Shown here: piece after piece, positions 20,941 to 31,407 of the stretch
Numbering within the stretch: position 1 is the first letter of the stretch
Layout of the letters: each line of letters begins with the position of its first letter
From: Chara braunii
Lineage: Eukaryota > Streptophyta > Charophyceae > Charales > Characeae
Direction of reading: 5' to 3'
Assembly: GCA_003427395.1 (NCBI GenBank)
Contig: BFEA01000024.1
Location: 4,376,399-4,416,487 of the forward strand
DNA length: 40,089 nt
Notes under the pieces: model-generated
Database searches by the model: none
What the model saw: only the letters and a program-made list of their open reading frames with translations
What the model was told of the DNA's origin: nothing
Made by a program: the position numbers and the translations under genes

Positions 20941-21726
20941 TCATTGTTGCAACCCATTCATTGAGAGAAGGGCACGGTTTGAGGGTTTGAGTTGTGAAGG
21001 AAGCAAGAAGTCGGAGGGCAAGCGAGGATGGTAGTCAAGGTTGAGGTAGAACGGGAACATGGCAGTGGAAGGGCAGACGTCATTATAGGCGATCTGTGGA
21101 TGACAATACTTCCGCAGGATTCTTTGGAGAGTATCGTTCATCTTCTTGGTTTGTCCATCAGTCTGGGGTTGGAATGTAGTGCTATACTTGAGTGTGGTTC
21201 CATATGCTTTGAAGAGGTGTTTCCAGAATTGTGAGAGGAAGCGGGGATCACGATCACTGATGATGTTCTCGGGGAGGCCGTGATGGCGTGCGACATGATC
21301 AAAGAAGAGAGTGGCGATGTCTTTGGTGTTGTGCGAAGCAGTGCAAGGGATGAAGTGTGCGCATTTAGTCAAGCGACAGACGATGACATAGATGTAGTCA
21401 TGGCCGCGGTCGGTCTTGGGGAATAGGCAATGACGGTAACTTGTCAGGTTCGGCCGCGTTCGAAGCGTTGACGACTTGGCATATGGGGCATGAGGGAATG
21501 TAAGCTTTGACGTCGGCGAGTAGGGAAGGCCAGTGGAAGTAGCGGGAGATGGTGTCAAAGGTTTTCCGAAACACGAGATGTCCCGCGGTCTTGACATCGT
21601 CGTGCTCGGCCAAGAGCTGGGTACGGAGGTCACGTGCGTCGGGGATGCAAAGTCGGCAAGTGCCGTTGATGTCGATGTAGAGAAGATTGTCGTGGAGGGA
21701 GTAGTCGAGGACATGGTCGAGGTCAC
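20941..21726 (-). pseudogene. Integrase zinc-binding and core domains, element 3
   Basis: The zinc-binding part has EHDDVKTAGH and CPICQ (frame of 21613-21398), then a frameshift joins the core. The first catalytic Asp should follow YVIV but the sequence is YVIVCRLTKCAHF, so it is Cys. The second is intact (ISDRDPRFLSQFW). The Glu in the QTDGQTE motif is Lys (QTDGQTKKMN). Two of the three DDE residues are lost, so the protein could not catalyse integration. Confidence 0.9.
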
Positions 21727-21769
21727 AAAGCTTATTGTAGATGGTGGAGAAGTCGGGGCATGAGAGGTA

Positions 21770-22340
21770 TCCCTATGTATATCGGTGATGGAGCGATGGG
21801 AGGAGCTTAATGTGGGTCATGGAGGCGTAGACTTTCTCAGGGGGCTTGTGTTCGGGGCGTCGAAAGTGGGCATCGACAACCCGATTGCTTTTGTCGTGAG
21901 TGTGGCAAATGGTGAATGTGAACTGGGCAAGAAAGTCTAACCAGCGGGCTTGGCGGGGCGTGATGTCTTTCTTAGTGAGGATAGAGGAGACAATGGTGTT
22001 GTCCGTGCCGATGGTGAAGTATTGTCGTCGAGGTACGGGCGCCAGACTTTGAGGGCGTGGATCACTGCGAGGAGTTCCTTCTCGTTGGAGTGGTAGTTCA
22101 TCTCCGCGGGAAGGAGCTTCTTGCTAGCGAAGGCGATGGGGTACTTGCAGTGTGGGACCTCGGGGTGGGTGGGGGAGTCTTTGATGGAGGGGGGTTTAGA
22201 GGTGTCGCGGAAGTGTTGCGATAGGTCGGATGCGTCAGTGGTAATGTAGAAATGTCGAGATGGGTCGACGATCTTGAGGACGGGGCCCGTGGTGATGGTC
22301 TGTTTGAGGAAGTCGAAGGCGTTTTGGCAGCGGTCGTTCC
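21770..22340 (-). pseudogene. RNase H domain, element 3
   Basis: The frame is broken, but in one minus-strand phase the codons near 22226-22246 read ITTDAS, the first RNase H Asp motif, and a downstream NEKELLAVIHALKVW segment lies near 22050-22090. The 143-codon frame at 22529-22098 follows the RT-RNase H junction for only its first residues (MDPSKVTALIEYPP) and is out of phase after that. Confidence 0.75.
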
Positions 22341-22342
22341 CA

Positions 22343-23532
22343 TTAAATGGCTCGTTGCGTGTGAGTTCGTAGAGCGGGTAAGAGATGTTGGAGAAGTTGC
22401 GGATGAAGGGGCAGTAATAGTTGGCAAGGCCGAGGAATGAGCGTGGTTGGAGTAGGGTCTTGGGCGTAGTTGGAGTAGGGTTTTGTGCGGGGGGTACTCA
22501 ATGAGGGCGGTGACCTTTGAGGGGTCCATGGGGACTCCTTCAACAGAGACGATGTGGCCAAGGTATTCTCCACTGGAGGCGTTTTGGCGTAAGATCTTTG
22601 CTCTCTGAGGATAGAGAGGAATTGGCGAAGGTGTTGAAGGTGGGACTCGAAGGTGGGGCTATAGACAAGGATATCATCAAGGCAGACGACGACATAGACT
22701 TCGAGGAGTTCGCAGAAGATGTGTTTCATGGTGGATTGGAATTGTTGGTGAGTCCGAAGGGCATCACGAGGAACTCGTAGTGCCCGAAGCGAGAATGGAA
22801 TGCGGTCTTGTGGGTGTCCTCCTCGCGGATGCCGATCTCGTGGAAGCCACTGCGGAGGCCACTCTTGGTAAAATATTTGGCTACACGGAGGCAATCAAGA
22901 AGCTTGGAGATCTGAGGTAGGGGGTACGTGTTCTTGATCATGATCCGATTCAAGGCGCGGTAGTCTGTGCACATCCTTAGTTCTGAGGTTCCGCCTTTCT
23001 TCACGAAAAGGCAGCTTGTACTGAAGGGGGAGAAGCTTGGCTTAATGAATCCTTTTTCAAGGAGTTCATTGAGTTGTCGCTTCATTTCTTCGGCTTCCGG
23101 AACGGAGAGTTGGTATGGAGGGTGGCACGACGGAGAGTGGCTGGGTTCCAGATCAATGGTATGAGATACACCACATTCCGGGGGTAATGCGGCAGGCAAG
23201 GACTCGGGAAAGACGACCTTGAACTCGTTGTGGATGGAGGTGAGGGTGGGGTCGGAGGGGGGGGCTTGATTGGGTTTGTCTGTAGGGAGCAAGTCCTCGG
23301 GGCGTTCGCGATTAAGAACGAGACAATAGTACGTGGAGTCGGAGTTTTGACGGGCCATGAGGAGAAACTGGTAGGGAGTGATGGAGTTCTGGGAGGTAGG
23401 GTGGGGGAAATAGGGGATGTCCATAGGCGTGTCGGGGAGGTTGATGAGGCGGAAGAAGTTGGGGTGGAACGCGTATGGCACGTAGTGGTCCAGCCAAGGT
23501 GTTCCCAAAACGATGTCGCACATCAAGTGCAT
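22343..23532 (-). pseudogene. Reverse transcriptase and linker, element 3
   Basis: A 268-codon frame (23532-22726) runs from the protease-RT linker ([12 protein letters not shown]) into RT fingers and palm ([61 protein letters not shown]). The motif A Asp is replaced: FTKSGLRSG stands where KIDLRSG is expected. The next frame (22894-22343) carries the YxDD box as VCLDDILVYS (22673-22684), with both Asp retained. The two frames meet near 22730 by a frameshift. Confidence 0.9.
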
Positions 23533-23547
23533 GACATCGAATGAGAC

Positions 23548-24024
23548 CTAACTGTGGAGGGTTCCGACAATCATGGTGGTCTCGGGAGTTGTGCGGTCTA
23601 CTACGATGGCGGTGTCTTTGTCCCCTAGACAAATGGTAATCTGGGAGTCGTAATCGATAGAGGTGAGACCGGCTTTTCGGACACACGCGCCAGTGATAAA
23701 GTTACCGGTAGCTCCAATGTCAAGGAGGGCCCGAAACTTGGTTGTAGACGCACCAAAGGTGGTGGTGATAAACTTCAGGTGGAAGCGGGATGAGTAGGCA
23801 GTGGAGATGATGGCGTTGAGGCGGCGTTGTTTGGTGCCTAATCTGACAAGCCCATCGTGTCGAGCTTGTTCCTCAACAACATCAAAGAAGGTGACAAAGG
23901 ATGGATCCGGGAGAAGGGTAGAGGAACATGTACTAGAGGGAGCGGCGTCAGACGATGCTTGGGGATCATCCGGTGGGAAGTGCGTCACCGGCAAGGGGGG
24001 GGGCAGACGAATTGTCGATGCCAA
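23548..24024 (-). pseudogene. Aspartic protease, element 3
   Basis: A 158-codon frame starting at an ATG (24024). The N-terminal third is Pro/Ser-rich, then a gypsy protease follows with the loop ALLDIGATGNFI; DIG is at 23713-23721 where D-S/T-G is usual. A flap-like segment TTMIVGTLHS ends the frame at a TAG stop. The ATG may be internal to an older gag-pol frame that has been lost. Confidence 0.85.
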
Positions 24025-24049
24025 CTAGGCCGTCGGTGGTATAGAGAAC

Positions 24050-24940
24050 TTCAGAAATCAAACAGCATCATACACATGAGATCAGATAGTCGCCACCTCG
24101 AACCAATTGCAGAATTGCATCACGAGTTCAACCAAATAAGAGCACAACAAAAGCTCATAATTGACAGTGCTGTAATAGGCTCATCATCATCAACGAAGAA
24201 CCAATGTCGATATCCTATCTGGCGCTCGACGCCCACACTACAAATGGCAGATCCTATCTAGCTTATCTACAATGCCATTGGTGACGTCAACAGCTCCGTG
24301 AAGTACGAGCAGATCTCGACCAATGTCGTTCGCTTCAAGCACCAGGTATGTCTCTCGTATCACTCACAACCTCGTTCCCCAACTCACAGATGCCACATGC
24401 ACCCAAGAACCACCATACTCCCCATCCAGCATATAGAAGCGCAGCTCGGCTATGGCTGCCTGCTCCTTCCAACTCGCCCGTGAGCGCGTGAGCGTTGGCG
24501 AGCGTTAGCGCAGCATGCAACCAGTGCCCGAATTCCGAATGCGTGGGCAGGCACTTTCCTAAATGGAAGTGGCCTGCCTGTTTGTGTGCAGCTTGGCTGT
24601 GCTGGGCCCTTGCCCAGAAGCTTCCGGTAGGCCCAGAGAGGCTGCGCCCCAGTCCAAACAAATCAGGCCCTGGGCCTGTGGTGGTTGCCCGTATCCAACT
24701 GCCCGCGGCTTGTGTTCGGTCCATGTTGCGAATCTGGCCTAGGGCCTGCCTCAGTTACATTCGGAAGAGGCAGCCTGGGCCTGGGCGCTCTCAACCAACT
24801 GGAACTGCGCAACTGCCTGAATTTCCCCAGTTGCATGGTGACCCCAAAAATGGCCTGTAGGCCTCGGTCAACCCTGCCTTCACTTAGGGCGGCCGACTGT
24901 GCTGAAAATAGGGCCCAGTAGGACGTATCGAGGCCTTGTG
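24050..24940 (-). repeat. Diverged family A LTR
   Basis: It matches the family A LTRs through CCAAATAAGAGC (as in LTR1), GTGACGTCAACA (24281-24292), CACCAGGTA.GT.TCTCGT, GCCCAGAAGCTTCC and CTTCACTTAGGGCGG. Ends are not recognisable. It directly abuts the protease start of element 3, which could make it that element's degenerate 5' LTR or an independent remnant. The orientation is assigned by alignment with 17180-18273. Confidence 0.65.
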
Positions 24941-25004
24941 CCTCGCTGGATGATATTCGGGAAAATAAGAATGTGAGGTAGTGGCGATCCTAGCTATGTG
25001 GGCC

Positions 25005-25122
25005 ATCCAATAGTGTGGTAAGGGTAATAGGCAAATTAGGAATTTAGATAGTTAGTGAAACGTATCCAATAGTGTGGTAAGGGTAATAGGCGGATTAGGA
25101 ATTTAGATAGGTAGTGAAACGG
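25005..25122. repeat. Two-copy tandem repeat, about 60-bp unit
   Basis: ATCCAATAGTGTGGTAAGGG followed by TAATAGGC, GATTAGGAATTTAGATAG and TAGTGAAACG occurs twice. The second copy runs into the LTR start TGAAACGG at 25115. Confidence 0.92.
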
Positions 25123-25842
25123 TTTTCACCCTTACCGTAGCAGATGTTGTTCCCAAGGCTCGATCCCTAGACCTCGTCCTTACCTGTGTACAGTTACAGT
25201 GCCCTGTGTGTGTTGGAACCCGCAACCTGTGTCTTGATAGTCGCCTGCCGTCTGTTGTAGCCTAGAGTGGTCGTCGGGTCTTGATCCGTAGGTCTGTCCA
25301 GTAGGAGTCTGAATTGAGTAGGGGTCATATCCGCTATAGCCTTGAAAGGTCAAAGTCCTAGCTGCTACAGTCCGGAAAGGTCAAGTCCATAGATTTCTGA
25401 AAGGTTCGGAAGCGAGGATTCATAGGGTACTAAGAGTCAGTCTAGGGGCAAGTAGGCAATTAGGTAGTCCAACCTCGCCTAGTCAGTGGTACCCAGTCCC
25501 GATCACACTTTGTTAAGTCAGCAAGTACCATGCGGGACTGTGTGCAACCCGGGCCCACGGTTCGACGGTCGACCATTGACAGTCCGAAGTATAAATCAAG
25601 GGCCAGCGTCAAGTCAAACATGGATTCTACCTGTGAGCCATGCGGAAGGGCTGCCTGAGCGTCTTGTGCAAGGAGGTCTGCAAGTGCCCGTAAGACGAAG
25701 AGGGCTAAGAAGGAGATCTGCCATATCTGACCTGCGTTCCTGGCTTCATAATATCTGAGCTTTGTGTGGGCGACAAGTCGCCAAGTTGATCATCATTTGT
25801 TTGTGTGCATGCTGAAGGTCGAAGAGGACCGGTTTGATTGCA
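25115..25842 (+). repeat. 5' LTR of element 4 (family B)
   Basis: It begins TGAAACGG and ends GATTGCA two bases before a tRNA-iMet PBS. It is the inverted homologue of 1960-2712. A TATA box-like TATAAATC lies at about 25591-25598 and is conserved in the inverted copy, so transcription probably starts shortly downstream. Confidence 0.82.
25591..25598 (+). promoter_or_regulatory. TATA-box-like element in family B LTR
   Basis: AGTATAAATC is kept as AGTATAAATT in the homologous minus-strand LTR at about 2197-2206, while surrounding bases have diverged. The position about 250 bp before the LTR end suits a U3/R boundary. Confidence 0.5.
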
Positions 25843-25843
25843 T

Positions 25844-25859
25844 TGGTATCGGAGCTGGT
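25844..25859 (+). other. Primer binding site of element 4 (tRNA-iMet)
   Basis: TGGTATCGGAGCTGGT begins one base after the LTR's terminal CA. It matches the usual plant iMet PBS TGGTATCAGAGC at 11 of 12 bases. Confidence 0.85.
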
Positions 25860-26400
25860 TCCCGTTGTCCCTATCGGTGCTATCGTCGTTGCCAAAAGAA
25901 GAAGGATCGCGACGCCATCGAGGAGGGGTGTCGTTGCTGAACGCGCCAAGGAGGAAGCAAAGTCGCCACCTAGTCGCCACGTGTGCCGCCATTGCTTCGC
26001 GCGCCCGCTGCTGCACGCGCCGCTGTTCCAACCGCTCGTTTTGGTTCTTCGCCCCCACTCCCCCTATTAGTTGCGCGCGCGCGGACTTACAGCGCGTCAG
26101 CTAGCGCGCACGCCCCGCTGCCACGCGCGGCCCACTGTTACCCGCCTGAGGCCGCTGCTGCTACGCGCTGCACTATATCGCGCGCATGCCCGTTACTTAC
26201 CTTGCGCTAGTTTGCCTACGCTGCCCGACTGCCTGCTGGGCGTTTCTGCCTGTTGCTATCGCACGCCAAAGTGAAGCTGCGCGCGCTGCTAATTGTGCAC
26301 TATTGTTGAAGTTGTTCCGCACCACTGGCAGAGAAGTCCGCCGCGCTGAGGAAGGGACGTCGTGTCGTCGCGAAGAACCCGTTACGTTGGGGGGGAGAGC
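25860..26400. other. GC-rich unassigned stretch
   Basis: Rich in GCGC and CTGC motifs, with no recognised domain in any of the overlapping open frames. It may be element 4 leader or inserted DNA. Composition changes sharply to AT-rich at about 26400. Confidence 0.4.
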
Positions 26401-26872
26401 TAAAGGTAATAAAGTAGGCAATGTGGTAAAAAAGAAGAAACTAGTTTTTCGAGAGTCTGTAGATCTCAATCCAAGAGTCAAACAAGAATGAATACCACAT
26501 ATAAGAGTAAAAACTAGACTTCCTACTACTTGACAAAATGAAATAAAAGCAAAACTAAACTAATAGTGAGTAGCATAAACAAAGATGAATTAGTAACAGA
26601 AAGATACAAGTTTCGTATATGAAAAGGAATCAATGGAATAATAGCAAATTGTTCTAGTGGACTAAAAGCCATTATGAATTCTCTTTTTTTTTTACGGAGC
26701 TTTTGATGATCGATCTCTCAAAGCCAAAGCAATCTAATATACTCGGAAAAAAGCAAAGGCCGTAGGCTCGCTAGCTAGAGAAAGATTAATCACTACAATG
26801 ATACTTTTTTCTATTTTTTCAAGCATCGCTTTAGTTTCTGGCGTTATGGTTATACGTGCTAGAAACCCAGTT
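26400..26872 (+). pseudogene. nad6: Mitochondrial-like DNA with the start of nad6 (NUMT or chimeric join)
   Basis: The ATG at 26798 opens a frame whose first 25 residues begin MILFSIFSSIALVSG and continue through VMVIRARNPV. This is the N-terminus of mitochondrial NADH dehydrogenase subunit 6 (complex I, inner membrane) as known in bryophytes and charophytes. The gene is cut at the gap after about 25 of some 200 residues. The 400 bp upstream are AT-rich and unlike the flanks, as expected of a mitochondrial spacer. It lies inside nuclear transposon DNA and ends exactly at an N run, so it is either a nuclear mitochondrial insertion or a scaffolding error. The left edge near 26400 is set by composition only. 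Confidence 0.82.
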
Positions 26873-26923
26873 NNNNNNNNNNNNNNNNNNNNNNNNNNNN
26901 NNNNNNNNNNNNNNNNNNNNNNN
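26873..26923. other. Assembly gap (N run, 51 bp)
   Basis: Unknown bases lie between the mitochondrial-like stretch and a long (GA)n tract. The size may be nominal. Confidence 0.99.
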
Positions 26924-27788
<865 letters not shown>

Positions 27789-28912
27789 ATGGATGACTAC
27801 TTGATGTACGACTTGCTCATGGGGTTCTCCCTCTGGGCGACCCTCTGGCGTTTCCTGTTCCCAGTAGGCTTCTGGCACACATCGACGTGTAGAGTTGAGA
27901 CGAGGGGTGGTACAGGGACCACTCCTTATACGAAGGAGCAGGAGCAGGAGGCTGTGAGGATATTGGTCGAGCAGAAGGCCAGGAGAGAGAAGAATGAGCT
28001 GCAGAAGAAGGCGAAGAAGTTAGCACTCCTGAAAGAAAAAGCAAAGAAAGAAGGATCAGAGGAGTTGAAGAGGCTGCAGAAGGAGAAAGAGGAAGTTGCG
28101 ACCTCAATGGATGAAGAAGAAAAAAAAAAAAGAAAAAGGCACTCCCCCGGAGATGCATAGGAAAAGAGAGGAGAACGGGGAGTCAAGTGGCACGAAGCCG
28201 ACAGACACAAGGTTGGAAAAAATGGTGACCGAGTGGGTGGCGAACCTGTCGCTGGGGGAAGAAGAAGAAGCGATGTTATATGTTCCCCAGGCCGCGAGGG
28301 AGGCGGCGGTAAGGGAGATTCAGGCGGAGACCAATCCCTTGCGTACGCAAACTATGGAAGAGGAGAAGAGGCTGGAGTGGAAGTTGCGCCTCACAAGGGA
28401 AAGGAGATTAGGAATGGAGGCTGCGGATGAGATGGAAAAGAGTATGAATGAGGCTGCAGAGAAGGGAGGTTGGAGGAGCCCGCTGATCTCAAGACCCAAG
28501 TTGGGCTCCTGTCCCAAAACGTAGAGGTACGATTGAGGGCGCAGCAAGAGCAATTCTGCCATAAGAGGGGCCACGATATCGCCTTGCAGTCCATACACTT
28601 AGGATTTAAAGACTTTGCACGTGGTATGATGTTGTGTGTGGGCACAAAAGTGCACACGCGGTTTAGACAATATAAAGAAGTTTTGTGCAAGTGTGATAGA
28701 AGCTGCCAAAATAACGCCCCCGAAGAAGGACGAAGCACGTCCCCGTAGATAGCGAGTAAAAGTGAAGTTTCGTGATCCCTACAGTGGGAAAAAGGGAGAG
28801 AACTTCGATAATTGGGAGGCCAACATAAATTCGTATGTGCACCTCCAGGATATCATCCCCAAGGAGCAAGTCCTCCCTCACCACTTCAGGAGTTGCCCGA
28901 AGCTATTGACTC
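27789..28912 (+). pseudogene. gag of gypsy element 4
   Basis: I take the ATG at 27789 (MDDYLMYDLL) because a membrane-like or hydrophobic lead and then a highly charged coiled coil follow (KEQEQEAVRILVEQKARREK, KLALLKEKAKKEG). At an A-rich run (28120-28137) the frame slips. The next frame holds VTEWVANLSLGEEEEAMLYV and KRLEWKLRLTRERR, ending at 28524. A third frame carries on with GHDIALQSIHLGFKDFARGM, then FDNWEANINSYVHLQ at about 28800-28850, the start of the capsid domain. The remaining capsid and any zinc knuckle are absent, because protease follows within about 30 bp. At least two frameshifts and a deletion make it a pseudogene. Confidence 0.75.
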
Positions 28913-28944
28913 GCTAGTCACAATGCAAACACATCTACCAAACA

Positions 28945-29580
28945 ATGCTTTGTTCGTTGGATGTGTTTAAAGAGGTAGCAACGGAGTGGTCGGCAAGGGA
29001 CCCTCGTGAGTCTTGGGTGGCACTGTCTAGAGGTCCTAGACGGGAGCATTTCGTGGTGGAAGTCGGTGTAGGTGGCGGCAAGTGTGGTGCCTTCGTAGAT
29101 ATTGGCTCCGCGCAGAACTTCATAAGTCACGACTGCGCCTAGGGACTGGGTGCAGCGCTTGGGTAGATCTGTAGCCTCTACCCTGGCCAACAAGAAGCGC
29201 GTGGTTGTCAATTCCTGCGTCAAGGACGTAGTCTGCACCTTCTATTATGGAGGCTGGGAACTTTATCACAGATTTCGTTGCTCGTCAGCGATGACTTGCC
29301 ATTCGACATGTTGTTAGGTATGCACTACCTTGAGGTCGAAAAACCTTAGTGTGACTGTGACCGAAAGGTGCTCAAGCGTGTATCACCGGAAGGGAGGACA
29401 GTCAGACTCACGAAGTACGAGGCTAGCAGTCTGATGCACACTTATGGTTGTATGTGCGCAATAGCATTCCACAATTATTATAAACAAAACCAAGAGGAGG
29501 GTATGTATGTAGTTTTTGTCTCTGAGAAAAGGGAAGGTTGTTAAAACACCCCAAAGATAGAAAATGTCGTCGTTAAATAC
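28945..29580 (+). pseudogene. Aspartic protease, element 4
   Basis: The frame 28945-29142 matches element 2 protease (EWSARDPRESWVALSRGPR, HFVVEVGVGGGKCGAFVDIGS). The active-site triplet is DIG (29098-29106). After a TAG at 29140 the homology continues in shifted frames through DVVCTFYYGG, a damaged DDLPFDMLL segment (about 29292-29316) and an NQEEGMY-like segment near 29490. It has several stops. Confidence 0.85.
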
Positions 29581-29589
29581 CCTGATCTG

Positions 29590-30164
29590 TAGATAGGGAG
29601 GTTGTCCATGCCATAGAGATCATCCCTGGTAGCAAGACACCAAAGGGAAGAATCTATAGGATGGCTCCGACTGAGTTGGACGAGCTTCGTCGGCAACTGA
29701 AGCCTCCCCCTTTGGCGGCTCGCCAGTTCTATTTGTTCCGAAGAAGGGGGGACACTAAGGATGTGCATTGATTTAAGAGGCCTCAATGCCATCACCGCTA
29801 AGAACGCAGAGCCTCTACCGTGCATCGACGACCTTCCGGATAGGGTGCAGGGATGTAAGTACTTCACAAAGACTTAAAAGTTCGACTACCATGAGATTGC
29901 CGTTAGACCAAAGGACCAGCACACAACCGCATTTCATACCAGGTACGGTCTGTACGAGTTTGTGGTGATGCCCTTTGGTCTTTGCAATGCGTCGGGTACA
30001 TTCCAGCATGCCATGAATAGGATGTTCCATAACTACTTGGATAAGTTCATCGTCGTGTACCTCCACAATATTCTTATCTTTAGTAGGACAGTGGAGGAGC
30101 ATTCCTGCATGTAGAAACTTCAATTTCACTCCTACGACGACACAAATATAAGATCAATTTAGAG
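29590..30164 (+). pseudogene. Reverse transcriptase, N-terminal part, element 4
   Basis: Starts with VVHAIEIIPGSKTPKGRIYRMAPTE-like codons at about 29600-29670 (in two short pieces), then shifted fragments of the palm. Near 29940-30000 it reads [19 protein letters not shown] in frame. The catalytic box is VVYLHNILI (30058-30069), so YLDD has become YLHN and both Asp are lost. It ends in the RT connection HKYKINLE at 30140-30164, where hAT-2 enters. Missing residues and stops exclude activity. Confidence 0.85.
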
Positions 30165-30258
30165 CATACTTGCAAGCGCACGTCGTGCGCGAGTTTCCCG
30201 ACGTTCCCCGCAAGTGCCCGGCCGTTCCCGCAAGGCGCATGAGGTGGGCGGGGAACGG

Positions 30259-30289
<31 letters not shown>

Positions 30290-30301
30290 AAAAAAAAAAA
30301 A
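30259..30301. repeat. Poly-C/poly-A compound run
   Basis: About 20 C followed directly by about 22 A. The lengths may be unreliable in the assembly. Confidence 0.95.
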
Positions 30302-30539
30302 GGCGTGGGTCGAAACAACACATTGGAGGCCCCCCGCCAATATTGATGCCAAGACTGAAAAAAAAATTTTGGGCCCGCGCTCAAGGCTGGACCGCGAGGT
30401 TTCAAAATTTCAAAACCTATTTGTACTGTGTGTGGGTGGGCTTGGTTGGGCCTCTTGGGTAGGTTTCTGGTCGGCCACGACCATTCCTACGAGGAGTGTT
30501 GTCCTCCCCTTCATCCTCCTCACTGCCTCCTCTGCATGC

Positions 30540-31060
30540 TTCTCCTCTCCTCCCGCTCGTCCTACTCCTCCTCCCCTACCTCGTCGCCCTCGTCGCCCTC
30601 CTCGTTCTCCTCCTCCTCCTTCCCCTCCTCCTCCTCCTCCTCCTCCTCCTTCCCGTCCTCGTCACCCTCGTCGCCCTCCTCCTCCTCCTCCTCCCCTTCC
30701 TTGTCTCCCTCGTCGCCCTCCTCCTCCTCCTCCTCCTCCTCCCCTTCCTCGTCGCCCTCGTCGCCCTGCTCCTCTAGGTCATCCTCCTCCCCTTCCTCTT
30801 CGCCCTCGTCGTCCACGTCCTCCTCCTCTCCCACCCAGGTAACGAATCTATCGAGCCCTCGTCTCACTCCTCCTCCCGCTCGTCCTCCTCCTCCCCTTCC
30901 TCGCAGCCCTCGTTGCCCTCCTCCTCCTCCTCCTCCTCCTCCTCCTCCTCCTCCCCTTCCTCGTCGTCCTCGTCGCCCTCCTCCTTCAGGTCGTCCTCTT
31001 CCCCTTCCTTGTCGCCCTCGTCGTCCACGTCCTCCTCCTCTCCCACCCAGGTAACGAATC
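30540..31060. repeat. (CCT)n-rich satellite-like array with a 208-bp higher period
   Basis: Low-complexity CCT/CGT triplets are organised in a longer unit. The block CTCCTCTCCCACCCAGGTAA followed by CGAATCT.TCGAGC ends one copy at about 30859 and the next at about 31067. A shorter version (CTCCTCTCTCACCTAGGTAT) lies at 31230-31249. Long Ser- or Glu-rich open frames across it are translations of the repeat. Confidence 0.9.
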
Positions 31061-31072
31061 TGTCGAGCTTTT

Positions 31073-31156
31073 TTTTTTCCCAAAGTTTTCGCGATTAAAT
31101 TTTGTGCGTGTCATCCTTGCGCAGAGGTCGTGCTAATCTTCTCTGCATCGTTCCCA
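31073..31156 (-). ncRNA. U6: U6 snRNA-derived fragment, copy C
   Basis: The minus strand reads GGGAACGATGCAGAGAAGAT, then TAGCACGACCTCTGCGCAAG and GATGACACGCACAAA. This is the highly conserved U6 core, from the ACAGAGA-type region (here GCAGAGA) through the 3' stem. The 5' stem-loop is missing and the 3' tail is altered. It is a pseudogene fragment, not a functional U6 gene; no upstream promoter elements were sought successfully. Confidence 0.9.
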
Positions 31157-31173
31157 AAGTCACCAAACGAAGG

Positions 31174-31219
31174 AGGATTGGGAACGATACAGAAAAGATT
31201 AGCAAGACCTCTGCGTCCA
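31174..31219 (+). ncRNA. U6: U6 snRNA-derived fragment, copy D (inverted)
   Basis: The plus strand reads TTGGGAACGATACAGAAAAG then ATTAGCAAGACCTCTGCG. It is the same U6 core on the other strand, about 20 bp from copy C, so C and D form a 44-bp-arm inverted repeat. Confidence 0.88.
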
Positions 31220-31301
31220 CATCGTCCTCCTCCTCTCTCACCTAGGTATCGAAATTTTGAAAATAATCCAATCTATTGAGCTGTTTTTTGTTTTTTTTTT
31301 T

Positions 31302-31393
31302 GACCTTTTCTCGAATCATGTGTCATCCTTGCGTCAGGGTCATGGTAATCATCTCTGTGTTGTTCCCATTGCAACGGATGTCCCGAAGGAGCC
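31302..31393 (-). ncRNA. U6: U6 snRNA-derived, nearly full-length copy B
   Basis: The minus strand begins CTCCTTCGGGACATCCG (the U6 5' stem-loop), continues GGGAACAACACAGAGATGAT (ACAGAGA box) and ACCATGACCCTGACGCAAGG, and ends GATTCGAGAAAAGGTC before an A-rich run. It spans essentially the whole U6 length with about a dozen changes. It looks like a retrocopy or duplicated pseudogene. Confidence 0.92.
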
Positions 31394-31407
31394 TGGTTTT
31401 CTTGTTC

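Larger units (their letters stand above)
20466..24024 (-). mobile_element. Chromodomain-bearing Ty3/gypsy pol remnant (element 3)
   Basis: The minus strand carries protease, RT, RNase H, integrase and chromodomain in the Ty3/gypsy order within 3.56 kb. The protein is clearly of a different lineage from elements 1, 2 and 4 (for example YVVVCLDDILVYS and CQVVNASNAAEPDKLP rather than their motifs). No gag or LTR pair is present; the 5' side meets a family A-like LTR within 30 bp. Many frameshifts and three catalytic substitutions show that it is dead. Confidence 0.88.

Noticed and set aside
22098-22529. 143-codon Pro/Ser/Thr-rich frame as an independent gene
   Set aside because: It starts in the RT-RNase H junction and is then out of phase; the adjacent phase reads RNase H motifs.
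30369-31098. Long Ser/Pro-rich and Glu/Gly-rich open frames on both strands
   Set aside because: They are translations of CCT/GGA triplet repeats, which stay open in many phases. No domain or start context supports genes.
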